Source of the DNA: Nitzschia sp. DOCU1
Lineage: Eukaryota; Bacillariophyta; Bacillariophyceae; Bacillariales; Bacillariaceae
NCBI GenBank assembly: GCA_951394045.1
Contig: OX596000.1
Span: forward strand, 1,054,001-1,118,000
DNA length: 64,000 bases
Direction: 5' to 3'
The notes under the pieces are model-generated. The model was not told where the DNA came from. It saw only the letters and a program-made list of their open reading frames with translations, and searched no databases. Position 1 is the first letter of the stretch. Each line of letters starts with the position of its first letter. This document shows, one piece after another, positions 41,386 through 50,962 of the stretch. Both the position numbers and the translations under genes were made by a program.

Positions 41386-41706
41386 ATGACGACGGAATTC
41401 GTTATGGATGTTTCGCACGTCATTCGTTGCAAAGAGTACAATCAGGCTCACGAATGTCCATGCCACGCATGCCACACACGAATACCCCACGCCCCTGGAA
41501 CGGAGTTTTGCCTAGCAAATCTCATGGGAATTTTTGGAGTCCTTGAGGTACTCCCCGCATGATATATTCAATGGCGGGACAAAAATTATACCGACTTGGG
41601 ATTCCCCTTTGCAGCCGCCGCCCGCTTGGTACGACTGGCACGAATAGGACATGACTCACGCGAACAAGGCTACGCCGCCGCCGAAGCTGCCACTATGATA
41701 CGATGA
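41386..41706 (+). pseudogene. Small ORF with one in-frame TGA, unknown
   Basis: A 58-codon ORF starts at 41386 behind a TATA-like box and has a Cys/His-rich stretch, HECPCHACH. It stops at TGA 41560, but the same frame continues without a break for 47 more codons of protein-like composition (FPFAAAARLVRLARIGHDS) to a TGA at 41704. I do not recognise it. It could be a decayed gene, or two unrelated open stretches. Confidence 0.3.
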
Positions 41707-43255
41707 AATCGTCGGCACCACTATTTCTACGAAGTCACCGCTGCTGCCGCTAGTAGCAAACCACCCACTATTTCTCCTTGCGCACCGCGGCGATGTGCAA
41801 GAAGCACCCCCCTCTACGATACTGCAAGAAAGCAAGACAACAAACTCGTCCGTCCCTATATGCAGTACTAATGGCAGCTGCGGCTCCATTCTAAGAATAA
41901 TCTAGTAGCTAGTCGACCAGTAAAAACAAAAAGCTAGAGTTCATTGTTACTGGCTGTAATCCTGCTGGTGGTTGTCCTCGTCCATCGTTCTCTGGACTCC
42001 ACCAGCACCACCTGACCTTGTTTGATTCCTGCCCCATTCTTTCTACTTGTTCTTTATTCGTTCATTCCTTCCTTTATGATGGATTTATCGTTCCTTCGCG
42101 CCCCTTATCATTGCTCTCTAATTCTTTTGAAATTGTATCCCAAGTAAGGATTGTGCTGAACAGTGTTTTGACATGCACAATCCCTGGTCGTTGCTTGTCG
42201 CGGCATTTCCGTTTCCGTGCTGGAGGAATACAAATGAGGACTGCTACTTTCATCGTGGTCACCGTCTTTCTGATCTTCTTCAATAGCTGGATGATTGTTG
42301 TTGGGTACTGCAATATTCTTGACGGTGATTTGTTCATCTTCCTATAATAGCCAGGACAAGAAGAAACGCAGTGAGTAAAGGAGTTGGGGGTGAGCGATTC
42401 CATCCACCTTCATCCCACTACTGAATATGACCCAGCACACTTACCTTCGGTATAACCCAATAGTTGTTCAGATCAAAACACTATTTCCCGCCGCCAACTT
42501 TTATGTTGACTGGACTTGACTCAGGGCATTGGTGGTCATTGGCGGAAACTCTCATGCCTTTGGTCTTGTAGTAGAAAGCTGGCAGGGAGGGAGTAACTGG
42601 CCCGAATGCACATGGCTGTCCCCTTCTAATAAACACTGCAAGCACAGCAATTTATCGTCTTGCATTCAAACATTATCAAGATGGCAGTCCATAATAATAA
42701 TGATGATGACAAGATGATTGTGGTTGTGGTTTTTGTGTGATTGAGATACACGTAAAACTTAGCGCGCAGTGACTCTCCTCTATGGCAGTTCTCAGTAGTA
42801 AGTTCTAAGAACTTGTAATTATTCCGATTCATCTCCTCTACATATACTTAAGTAGTAATAACGGTATAACACGTACTGAAAATTCTTATACGATACTCGG
42901 ACGCTCCTACGTAGTAGAGATATTCAATGTTACGCAATTGCTAACATTCAATGAAACAATGATGCATAGCTACGGTAGGTAAATGGGTCACCTGTTGGTC
43001 TTTGGTGGTGCGACGACGTATCATTGCAGGGAAAGTCATGATAGACTTTCTGGACGTCCCATTCCTTCGTACATTTCCCTCATTACGAGTTAATAGTAGT
43101 AGTAGCAGTTGGGATGGATTTCACCCATCACGCTCGAGTTCTACCGGTAGTAGGAGCAGGGAGCGCACCGGAAACTCGTCTTCCTTGCTACTTCGTCATC
43201 TCTACTAGTAAAGCAGGACAAGAACAGCATGGACCCAAGACGAAAAGCACTAGAT
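41707..43255. other. Intergenic, no gene seen
   Basis: This 1.5-kb region is AT-rich in parts (TAATAATAATGATGATG near 42691). It ends with ACTAGTA words near 43203. ORFs are short and without recognisable features. Confidence 0.35.
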
Positions 43256-43289
43256 GTAGTCGGAACGAGCGAAGGCGACTGCTATTTTC

Positions 43290-46007
43290 CTAACTGTTTA
43301 CGAAACAAGTCGTCGAGAAGTCGCCGGGAGATATATAAATGTAGTAAGTTTCACCAGCCTCCGCGAAAAAGTCAATAGACATTGTAGACGATCCGATGGT
43401 TTGCAAAGCAATACAATTGTCGACCAAATTCTCAGTTCCAGAGCAACTAAAGCAAGCGCGCCTGCCGGCGTTAACGGCAGATCCCACGCACTCTTGGCTG
43501 CATCCTTTCTTCACCACAATGTTCCCCGATCGACAGCACTGAAGCTGGATACGAAGGCATTCATCACTGCGTGCCACGTGCTGAAAGACTTCATATGTTC
43601 CATCATCCACGGCGGGGCAGTCGTCCGCAGCAATGCCATCACTAGTACAAGAAGAAGTTGGTGGCGGCAAAATCAGTCCGGTGTAGAGATCCTCCTTGAA
43701 ACCTTGGCCGTCGGTAGGCATATAGCCTAGTTTGGGAGGATCGGGACACGTCGGCGAAGCAGTAGGGTTATCGGTTGTTGGCCGCCGTGTTGGAGAATCA
43801 GTAGGAGATTTCGAAGGAGATTTCGTAGGAGATTTCGTAGGTGGATGGGAAGGCGCCGACGACACGCCGCCTTCTTCCACATCCATGCCAACCAATTCTT
43901 CGACGTCCGTAATGACAAACAACGTGGTAGTATTAGTTGCGTTTTCACCAAGCAACCCAGACTCTTTTATGTATTCGACGACTTCAACAGCGAATTCTTC
44001 TAACGTCGGAGCTCGAGGCTCAGAGTCCACTGAACACAAACACTGACCCAACAACGTTTCTTGCATCCATCGATGGTGGTGATCCGGGGCACCACCCGTC
44101 CAATCTTCTAGTTGACGTTGACGCCTACCAGACGACGAAGTGGCTTGATCAAAGGCGGCAAACTCCGTAGGGCATCCTAAGCAATCACCTTCAAGGGAAA
44201 ACACCAACGAGAAAAGATCTGCTCCAAAGATAGTAGGAGCGGCCGTGGGTTCCGTTGTCGGGTTCAGAGAAGGCGTGCTACCACCTTGTAGATAACGACC
44301 AACGGTTTGCGTCGTCGGTGCAGAGGAAGGAAGTGGTACCGGAACGACTTCCACCAACCGCGCCGCTGTTAACTCACGTGCAAAGGGATCGCACAGTTGC
44401 AGCGCCAGTTCATTGTAGGAATTCACCATGGAATTCTGCACGAACGACACTAGACTGCTGTTGGTGCGTGTGAATTCGGTAATGTTCCCACTCACCACAG
44501 TGGCAAGAGCCGTTTGAAAGGTTCGTCGGTCCGACTCGTTGCAAGCCAAGCGACGGAGTTCTTCGACGTCCACCACGGTGAAATTAAGACGACTGTCAGT
44601 GGAGACTTCAGACTGGAGCCGCTCCGAAAAGTCCTCCACAGACAGAGGCTCCTCCACCAACGGCATCGGACAGAAGCATCGGAGTCTTTCGTTGTTTGTG
44701 GTTACCCCCAAGTCTCGATGAGACGACAAATGGGACGTGGCCGCTGGAGGTCCGGGTAACTTGGTCTCGAATAGGACTTCTTGGCTGGGTCTGCTTGCAC
44801 TTGCACCACTGCGTCGCTCTTGCTTTAGAACTCGAATTCGCCCAGCACTTTGCTGCATCGCCTGATCAAAGAGCTGCTGATCCGCAGCACAATTTTCACA
44901 AGAGCCTTCTAGTTCCCAAACCATGGTAAACAAGTCTGCTCCTCGAATAGTGGGAGCCGGCGTAGGGAAACCTGTAGGAGCAATTGATGGAGCAAAACTG
45001 TCACCCCCAGCTGCTTGTAGCCAGCGAGACGCTTGCGACGATGTTTCAGTCGTCGTGTTGGTGCCTCGAATAGGCAAATCGGCAGTGCGATTGAATGTCA
45101 ACATACGCGCCGTATGGACATTACGGAACAGTCCATCACAGCGTTCTTCACTCAAAGCGTTGTAGGTATACAACATATACTGTCCAAGCAAGCCAAACGT
45201 GATATTGTCATCTTCATACGTTTCAATGTCTACTGCAAGGGTAGTGAGAAGTGAAGGGTCGGTGGGTGTTGTAGCCGTAGAATTGGAGGCAGTCTCGTTG
45301 GCTGCCGGTGGCGCTGGACATGGCATTTGAAGAGCGGTTCGAACGTTGTAGACCGCATCGATCGAAGGTAAGACGTTTCCTTCCTCCACCAAGGCTTGCA
45401 GTCGCAACAATATGGCTTCCTTGGTAGGCAATGCACACTCACAGTCCGAAGAAAAAATGGACATGAGGGAATTGTCATCCCTGTCTTGCGCTGCAAACAA
45501 GGAAAACGGGTCATCCTCGATAGGAGCCACAGTCTTGGGCAAATTCGTTTCCATTTTGAGTTTGAGTTTGAGTGTAAAGTTTCGAGTCGTACTCGCAAAG
45601 AGTTCCGATGGCGACATGTCGAGCTGGTTGCCCACCAAGTCCTTGAGAGCGGTATCCGACCATGTATAATACGAAGAATCAATTGCCGAATTGCATGCTG
45701 GTTGTAACTTGGAAATCAACTCGCTTTCTTCCGTTTCGGAAAAGTCTCCAGGGCGACCAGCCACATCCACAAACAAGATGGATTGTCTCTTAGTAATGTT
45801 GCTAGCCGTGTCCAGTCCACATTCTTGAAGATTGCGGTCACGTCCACCGCGAAGCAGCTGACTGTTGCTGATGATGCTGGGAGTGTTCGCATCCGGAACC
45901 TTCTTCTCATCCACAGCAGCCACAACTAGAGGACACACCAGCAATAACAATGCAAACGAGTTCCAACAACGTAGGGACGGCATGGTGAAGTAAAGCAAGC
46001 AGTACAA
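43290..46007 (-). CDS. Secreted Cys-rich modular protein with PTxSPT linker (member B)
   Basis: The ORF is 905 residues; Met9 (45983) is the likelier start, giving a signal peptide (MPSLRCWNSFALLLLVCPLV) and about 897 residues. Its order matches member A: an N-terminal module with ILFVDVAGRPGDFSE, a CECALPTKEA segment, then modules opening GADLFTMVWELEGSCENC and GADLFSLVFSLEGDCLGC. Module ends carry ERCDGLFRN or CDPFARELTAA. A PTKSPTKSPSKSPT linker precedes the Cys-rich C-terminal domain (LRIQLQCCRSGNIVVKKGCS, CVGSA). N-glycosylation sequons are numerous. It is near-identical at DNA level to member C over most of its length, so duplication is recent. The role is unknown, probably extracellular. 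Confidence 0.75.
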   Translation of the reverse strand: MYCLLYFTMPSLRCWNSFALLLLVCPLVVAAVDEKKVPDANTPSIISNSQLLRGGRDRNLQECGLDTASNITKRQSILFVDVAGRPGDFSETEESELISKLQPACNSAIDSSYYTWSDTALKDLVGNQLDMSPSELFASTTRNFTLKLKLKMETNLPKTVAPIEDDPFSLFAAQDRDDNSLMSIFSSDCECALPTKEAILLRLQALVEEGNVLPSIDAVYNVRTALQMPCPAPPAANETASNSTATTPTDPSLLTTLAVDIETYEDDNITFGLLGQYMLYTYNALSEERCDGLFRNVHTARMLTFNRTADLPIRGTNTTTETSSQASRWLQAAGGDSFAPSIAPTGFPTPAPTIRGADLFTMVWELEGSCENCAADQQLFDQAMQQSAGRIRVLKQERRSGASASRPSQEVLFETKLPGPPAATSHLSSHRDLGVTTNNERLRCFCPMPLVEEPLSVEDFSERLQSEVSTDSRLNFTVVDVEELRRLACNESDRRTFQTALATVVSGNITEFTRTNSSLVSFVQNSMVNSYNELALQLCDPFARELTAARLVEVVPVPLPSSAPTTQTVGRYLQGGSTPSLNPTTEPTAAPTIFGADLFSLVFSLEGDCLGCPTEFAAFDQATSSSGRRQRQLEDWTGGAPDHHHRWMQETLLGQCLCSVDSEPRAPTLEEFAVEVVEYIKESGLLGENATNTTTLFVITDVEELVGMDVEEGGVSSAPSHPPTKSPTKSPSKSPTDSPTRRPTTDNPTASPTCPDPPKLGYMPTDGQGFKEDLYTGLILPPPTSSCTSDGIAADDCPAVDDGTYEVFQHVARSDECLRIQLQCCRSGNIVVKKGCSQECVGSAVNAGRRACFSCSGTENLVDNCIALQTIGSSTMSIDFFAEAGETYYIYISPGDFSTTCFVNS
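43795..43850 (-). repeat. Short coding minisatellite for the PTKSPTKSP linker
   Basis: GAGATTTCGTAG-type 12-bp units repeat several times, encoding the Ser/Pro/Thr linker of member B. The matching place in member C is shorter. Confidence 0.6.
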
Positions 46008-46425
46008 GTAATGTCGACCAAAACTGCAAGTTCTGCTTTACGTGTGTTCTTTACTTTCCGAATGTGAATGGATTCTGCGGGGGATGGAGAGATCTTTTGA
46101 GAAAACGCCTACATCTATCGCGGTGTTTTTCTACTGGTAGCGACGTGTTGCTACATGCGTTTCAACTCCGTGCTCTTGAGTGACATCCCGGGGAAAATTC
46201 ATGGCTTCGCAACGCCGGCCGCAACAATAATGAGACGTTTAAGATATCTTCGTATAAAGCTAGGTACATCAGACATTTCAATGCAAAATTCTGGTCGCGT
46301 TGGGATGTCACGAAATGTTATTTCGCCAATAATATCATACTGACTGTTTGGTCGGACGAAAGATGCAAGACCCGAGTAATTTGGCGAAATTTTGGGTCTT
46401 TGGATTATTGAATATTACTTATGGT

Positions 46426-46435
46426 AGCACGTGCT
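46426..46435. promoter_or_regulatory. AGCACGTGCT palindrome (duplicate copy)
   Basis: A ten-base palindrome with a CACGTG core, copied by the tandem duplication; its partner is at 48989-48998 between member C and the AlkB-like gene. Confidence 0.4.
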
Positions 46436-46590
46436 CCTTTTCCCGTAGTCGGAACGAGCGAATCCAGCTACCCGCCTCTCTCGAATCTCGTCGAATATGA
46501 GATCTATCATATTTTTACATTTTTAGTAATTTCTTCAATGAGAAAAATGTACGTAAGAATCAGAAAATACTACGTTCTCCAATTACAGGT

Positions 46591-48831
46591 TTACGGGATG
46601 AAACAAGTCGTATCGGTCGTAGTGGACGTTTCGGTTTCGGGAGGTATATAGATGTAGTACGTTTCACCAGCCTCGGCGACAAAGTCAATAGACACTGTAA
46701 ACTTTCCGTCCGTCACAAGAGCATCACAATTCGGCGTAGCTCCAGCCTGAGTTGCAGGGCAACTATAGCAAACGCGCTGATCTGTTGCTTGAACGGAAGA
46801 TCCCACGCACTGTTGGCTGCATCCTTTCTTCACCACAATGGTCCCCGATCGACAGCACTGCAGCTGGATACGAAGACATTGAGAACCAGCACTTCGCTGC
46901 TGGTCGTGCCGAAAGACGTCATATCCATCCACGTCAGGGCAGTCTTGAGTAATGCCACCACTGCTGCAGGAAGTTAGCCCAAGATCAATCAATCCGGTGT
47001 AGTACTTGTCCGTGAAACCTTCGCCATTGTCAGGCATAGAGCCTAGCGCGGGAGGATTGGGACACGTCGGAGAAGCAGTAGGGCTAGCGGATGGCCGCGC
47101 TGATGGAGATTTCGTAGGAGATTCCGTAGGTGGACGGGAAGGCGCCGACGACACGCCAAGATCTTCGACGTCCACCACGGTGAAATTAAGACGACTGTCA
47201 GTGGAGACTTCAGACTGGAGCCGCTCCGAAAAGTCCTCCACAGACAGAGGCTCCTCCACCAACGGCATCGGACAGAAGCATCGGAGTCTTTTGTTGTTTG
47301 TGGTTACCCCCAAGTCTCGATGAGACGACAAATGGGACGTGGCCGCTGGAGGTCCGGATAACTTGGTCTCGAATAGAACTTCCTGGCTGGGTCTGCTTGC
47401 ACTTGCAGCACTGCGTCGCTCTTGCTTTAGAACTCGAATTCGCCCAGCACTTTGCTGCATCGCCTGATCAAAGAGCTGCTGATCCGCAGCACAATTTTCA
47501 CAAGAGCCTTCTAGTTCCCAAACCATGGTAAACAAGTCAGCTCCTCGAATAGTGGGAGCCGGCGATGGAGCAAGACTATCGCTCCCAGCTGCTTGTAGCC
47601 AGCGAGTTCCCTGCGACGATGTTTCAGTCGTCGTGTTGGTGCGATTGAATGTCAACATACGCGCCGTATGGACATTACGGAACAGTCCATCACAGCGTTC
47701 TTCACTCAGAGCGTTGTAGGAATACAACATATACTGTCCAAGCAAGCCAAACGTGATATTGTCATCTTCATACGTTTCAATGTCTACTGCCAGAGTAGTG
47801 AGTAGTGAAGGGTCAGTGGGTGGTGTAGTTGGAGAATTGGCGGCAGTCTCGTTGGCTGCCGGTGGCGCTGGGCATTGCACTTGAAGAGCGGTTCGAACAT
47901 CGTAGACCGCATCAATCGAGGGTAAGACGTTGCCTTCCTCCACCAAGGCTTGCAGTCTCGCCAACATGACGTCCTTGGTAGGCAATGCACACTCACAGTC
48001 CGAAGAAAAAGTGGACATGAGGGAGTTGTCATCCCTATCTTGCGCTGCAAACAAGGAAAACGGGTCATCCTCGATAGGAGCCACAGTCTTGGGCAAATTC
48101 GTTTCCATTTTGATTTTGAGCTTGAGTGTAAAGTTTCGAGTCGTACTCGCAAAGAGTTCCGATGGCGACATGTCGAGCTGGCTTCCCACCAACTTCTTGA
48201 GAGCGGTATCCGACCATGTATAATACGAAGAATCAATGGTCGAATTGCATGTTGGTTGCAATTTGGAAATCAACTCGCTTTTTTCCACTTTGGAAAAGTC
48301 TCCAGGGCGACCAGCCACATCCACAAACAAGATGGATTGTCTCTTAGTAATGTTGCTAGCCGTGTCCAGTCCACATTCTTGAAGATTGCGGTCACGTCCA
48401 CCGCGAAGCAGATGACTGTTGCTGCTGCTGCCGATGCTGGGAGTGTTCGCACCAGGAACCTTCCTCTCATCCACAGCGGCCATAACAAGCGGACACACCA
48501 GCAATAACAATGCCAAGAACGAGTTCCAACAACGTAGGGACGGCATGGTGAAGTAAAGCAAGAAGAGCACAACTAATGTCGACCAAAACTGAAGGTTCTG
48601 CTTTATGTGTGCTCTTTCCTTTCCAAAATGTGAAAAGTTTCTGCGGGGGTGGAGATCTTTTGAGAAAACGCCTCTATCTATCGCGGTGTTTTCTCCCACC
48701 GACGTGTTACTACTACTTGCGTTTGGACTCCGTGCTCTTGAGTGACATCCCGGGAAAAAATCATGGCTTGGCGACGACCGCCGAAACAATAATGAGACGT
48801 TTAAGATATCTTCGTAGAAAGCTAGCTGCAT
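46591..48831 (-). CDS. Secreted Cys-rich modular protein, internally deleted (member C)
   Basis: The ORF is 746 residues, but homology to B and a signal peptide begin at Met96 (48546; MPSLRCWNSFLALLLLVCPL), giving 651 residues. It follows member B closely through SRLNFTVVDVE and then jumps to GVSSAPSRPPT, missing the third GADLF module and about 220 residues. In B the two jump points both carry TTCTTCGACGTCC, so a repeat-mediated deletion removed the segment while keeping frame. The linker is PTESPTKSPSARPSASPT and the Cys-rich C-terminal domain is intact, ending in a Thr-rich tail absent from B. The protein is probably still made. Confidence 0.75.
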   Translation of the reverse strand: MQLAFYEDILNVSLLFRRSSPSHDFFPGCHSRARSPNASSSNTSVGENTAIDRGVFSKDLHPRRNFSHFGKERAHIKQNLQFWSTLVVLFLLYFTMPSLRCWNSFLALLLLVCPLVMAAVDERKVPGANTPSIGSSSNSHLLRGGRDRNLQECGLDTASNITKRQSILFVDVAGRPGDFSKVEKSELISKLQPTCNSTIDSSYYTWSDTALKKLVGSQLDMSPSELFASTTRNFTLKLKIKMETNLPKTVAPIEDDPFSLFAAQDRDDNSLMSTFSSDCECALPTKDVMLARLQALVEEGNVLPSIDAVYDVRTALQVQCPAPPAANETAANSPTTPPTDPSLLTTLAVDIETYEDDNITFGLLGQYMLYSYNALSEERCDGLFRNVHTARMLTFNRTNTTTETSSQGTRWLQAAGSDSLAPSPAPTIRGADLFTMVWELEGSCENCAADQQLFDQAMQQSAGRIRVLKQERRSAASASRPSQEVLFETKLSGPPAATSHLSSHRDLGVTTNNKRLRCFCPMPLVEEPLSVEDFSERLQSEVSTDSRLNFTVVDVEDLGVSSAPSRPPTESPTKSPSARPSASPTASPTCPNPPALGSMPDNGEGFTDKYYTGLIDLGLTSCSSGGITQDCPDVDGYDVFRHDQQRSAGSQCLRIQLQCCRSGTIVVKKGCSQQCVGSSVQATDQRVCYSCPATQAGATPNCDALVTDGKFTVSIDFVAEAGETYYIYIPPETETSTTTDTTCFIP

Positions 48832-48988
48832 CAGACATTTCCATGCGAAATCAGGTCGCGTTTAAAGGTAACGAAATGTTATTTCGGCTGTGTCATGCCA
48901 ATGATCGTTCGAAAGAGGGAACCAAAAAATGCAAGACCCGAGTAATTTGGCGAAATTTTGGGTCTTTGGATTAGTGAATATTTATGGG

Positions 48989-48998
48989 AGCACGTGCT
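48989..48998. promoter_or_regulatory. AGCACGTGCT palindrome in the member C / AlkB divergent promoter
   Basis: A G-box/E-box core inside a ten-base palindrome, 210 bp upstream of the preferred AlkB-like start and 443 bp upstream of the member C start. Confidence 0.4.
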
Positions 48999-49207
48999 CC
49001 TTGGCCCGCCGAAGAACAGAGCCATTTTGGAACCGTTCGACTTGGTCGATTGGTTATGCGCCAAAGGATGCGCAACGGAAATCAAGATCTTCGCTCGACC
49101 ATGATGGTGATGGGTGGTCCAGAACTCTTGCTTACGATTATAAGCAGTGCCTTTTATCTCTTCTGGTATGGACTCTTCTTTCTGACAAGAGTAATACGAG
49201 CGCCATT

Positions 49208-50719
49208 ATGCGAAACTTGGTTAGTGTTGTTGTGTCGTGGTGCATCATTCTTTGCTGGGATTCTGCTAAAGTGTCGGCGTTTTCGGCAGCCCATCGAGCA
49301 TTCTCATCCGAAGCCTATGCGTCCTTGGGTCCTGCCATTCAATCGGTCACTGATTGGTCGGAAGGTCTAGAATTGGCATTTCAGTTTTGGTTACCGTCCG
49401 ACCCGGATTTGCCACCCCATTTCATTCAACCCGTACACCACGAGAAACGACAACGTTGGGCCAGTCAACTCTTGACGCAACTGGCCAAAACATGGAATGG
49501 CAGCAGCACGACAAGCGATCCACAACGCATAGTCGACGCACTGGCTCGATTGATTCAGGCCGCTGCCGCTCCTCACCCGTCTGCACCATCCGATGATCGG
49601 CTGGGTAAGGAAGCCAGTTGGATTTTGGATTCCTTGCAAGCGATTCATGAAATTGTCGGCCGACTGGATCAATATTCAAACGACAAATTCCTCTTTTCTC
49701 AATCGCCCATGCTACTGCAAGGCATTGAAACGTTGATTGGTAGAGCCCAAGCCTTGGGAGCCGATTATCCGTTGGATCAAGCATGTCGGGTTCTTTGGGC
49801 GATTCAAGGTATCCAAGCGTATATTCCAGCTTCTCAAGGCGACCAAGACGACGACGCTATATCCAATGGCGATATTTTAAAAAGTCGAGTCGAGGCATTA
49901 CCCTTTGAAATCATTCGTCAAGGAATCGACTGGTCCTTGTTCGTTCCCAATTCCCATGACGTTTGTGACGAATTGCTACAAGTCATTCCATTTCGCAAAG
50001 ACACCATCACTACCCGACAAGGTACTGCCGTGACGGAACGACGGGGAACGGCGTGGATTGCAGCTCCTGGAATTGGTGCGCTAGCCTATTCGGGCAAACT
50101 CATGCCACCTCAGCCATTGCCACCGTTGGTGTCCAATGTGATGCGAAAGGTGGAAACTCTTTTGGATTTGGAGCAATCAACAGGCTTTTTTGATTGCGCC
50201 CTTTGTAATCATTATGCAGATGCATCATCGGCGTGCAAGTTTCATACGGATCCAGAACATGGAACCATGTGGGATCGGACGACGGTAGTAGTGGCAGCTG
50301 GCTCGAGTCGGGTCTTTGCCTTTAAACCGATTGAAACCAAATGGGAGGATTGGGATGTCCTCCTTGGCTCGAACAACAAAAATCCTCTCTCATCGTTGGG
50401 TACTACTACTACTACTACAGCTGCTGCAACCACTACCTTGTTTGCTGGAGATTTGGTGGTGATGCGGGATACGTGTAATGATGATTTTTACCATGCCGTC
50501 CACGCGGGACTGTCCGATGATCCACGGATCAGTTTGGTGTTGAAACGAGCCATTGGACCACGACGGGGACATGCACTCGCGGGTCAAGGCCGTCGCCACC
50601 GATCGAATACGAAACGAACGGAAAGTTCCACAACAAATAGTATTGCCAGCCCTTCCAAGCAAAAGCAACCAAAGCCAGTTACACCAACTTCGAAATTAAA
50701 AAGGCAACGGCAGCGTTGA
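49208..50719 (+). CDS. Plastid-targeted AlkB-like 2OG-Fe(II) dioxygenase
   Basis: The frame is open from 48929, but Met at 49208 begins a signal peptide (NLVSVVVSWCIILCW) followed by VSA-F-SAAH, a textbook plastid-entry motif (F25), and the upstream part lies in duplicated noncoding DNA. The 503-residue protein has an uncharacterised helical N-terminal part and an AlkB-type catalytic region: CNHYADASSACKFHTDPEHG with H346 and D348 as iron ligands, a second His at 429 or 432 (HAVHAG), and R440/R447 in RISLVLKR for 2-oxoglutarate. AlkB relatives remove alkyl groups from DNA, RNA or protein. A basic, Ser/Lys-rich tail ends the protein. The substrate is unknown. Confidence 0.82.
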   Translation: MRNLVSVVVSWCIILCWDSAKVSAFSAAHRAFSSEAYASLGPAIQSVTDWSEGLELAFQFWLPSDPDLPPHFIQPVHHEKRQRWASQLLTQLAKTWNGSSTTSDPQRIVDALARLIQAAAAPHPSAPSDDRLGKEASWILDSLQAIHEIVGRLDQYSNDKFLFSQSPMLLQGIETLIGRAQALGADYPLDQACRVLWAIQGIQAYIPASQGDQDDDAISNGDILKSRVEALPFEIIRQGIDWSLFVPNSHDVCDELLQVIPFRKDTITTRQGTAVTERRGTAWIAAPGIGALAYSGKLMPPQPLPPLVSNVMRKVETLLDLEQSTGFFDCALCNHYADASSACKFHTDPEHGTMWDRTTVVVAAGSSRVFAFKPIETKWEDWDVLLGSNNKNPLSSLGTTTTTTAAATTTLFAGDLVVMRDTCNDDFYHAVHAGLSDDPRISLVLKRAIGPRRGHALAGQGRRHRSNTKRTESSTTNSIASPSKQKQPKPVTPTSKLKRQRQR

Positions 50720-50962
50720 ATTCCTCTCAAAGCCTGGAATCAGTAATGACCAAGTCCAAGTTGGATTGGGACGAACGACAGGAGTACCACGGCAATATAC
50801 GGGAAATGCTTCTCCAAGTTGTGACGTGTTGGGAGTGGCCGCAACCGTCCTATCCCAGGTTTTAGTTGCACATAGAGAGCCTTCCGCTCTGAGAGAGCGC
50901 TAGTTTGTCTCCGCCCAAACCCGGGCCGATAAGAAGGCGATGACTGGAATAACACTAGTAGA

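Larger units (their letters stand above)
43256..46444 (-). repeat. Tandem duplication unit 1 (contains member B)
   Basis: It begins with GTAGTCGGAACGAGCGAA (43256-43273) and ends where the same 18-mer restarts at 46445. It contains secreted-family member B plus about 460 bp of its upstream region, which matches the region upstream of member C (e.g. CGTGCTCTTGAGTGACATCC and CCCGAGTAATTTGGCGAAAT). Confidence 0.85.
46445..49003 (-). repeat. Tandem duplication unit 2 (contains member C)
   Basis: It starts with the same 18-mer as unit 1 and ends at about 49003, after AGCACGTGCTCCTT (unit 1 equivalent at 46426-46439). It includes member C and the bidirectional upstream region shared with the AlkB-like gene, so unit 1 carries a stranded copy of part of the AlkB 5' region. 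Confidence 0.85.

Noticed and set aside
41560..41562. Selenocysteine codon in the small ORF
   Set aside because: No selenoprotein motif surrounds it and I see no SECIS-like structure; simple decay is likelier.
48547..48831. 95-residue N-terminal extension of secreted-family member C
   Set aside because: Member B has no such extension, and the signal peptide begins at the later Met.
48929..49207. N-terminal extension of the AlkB-like protein
   Set aside because: It lies in tandemly duplicated noncoding DNA, and the downstream Met gives a strong plastid signal.
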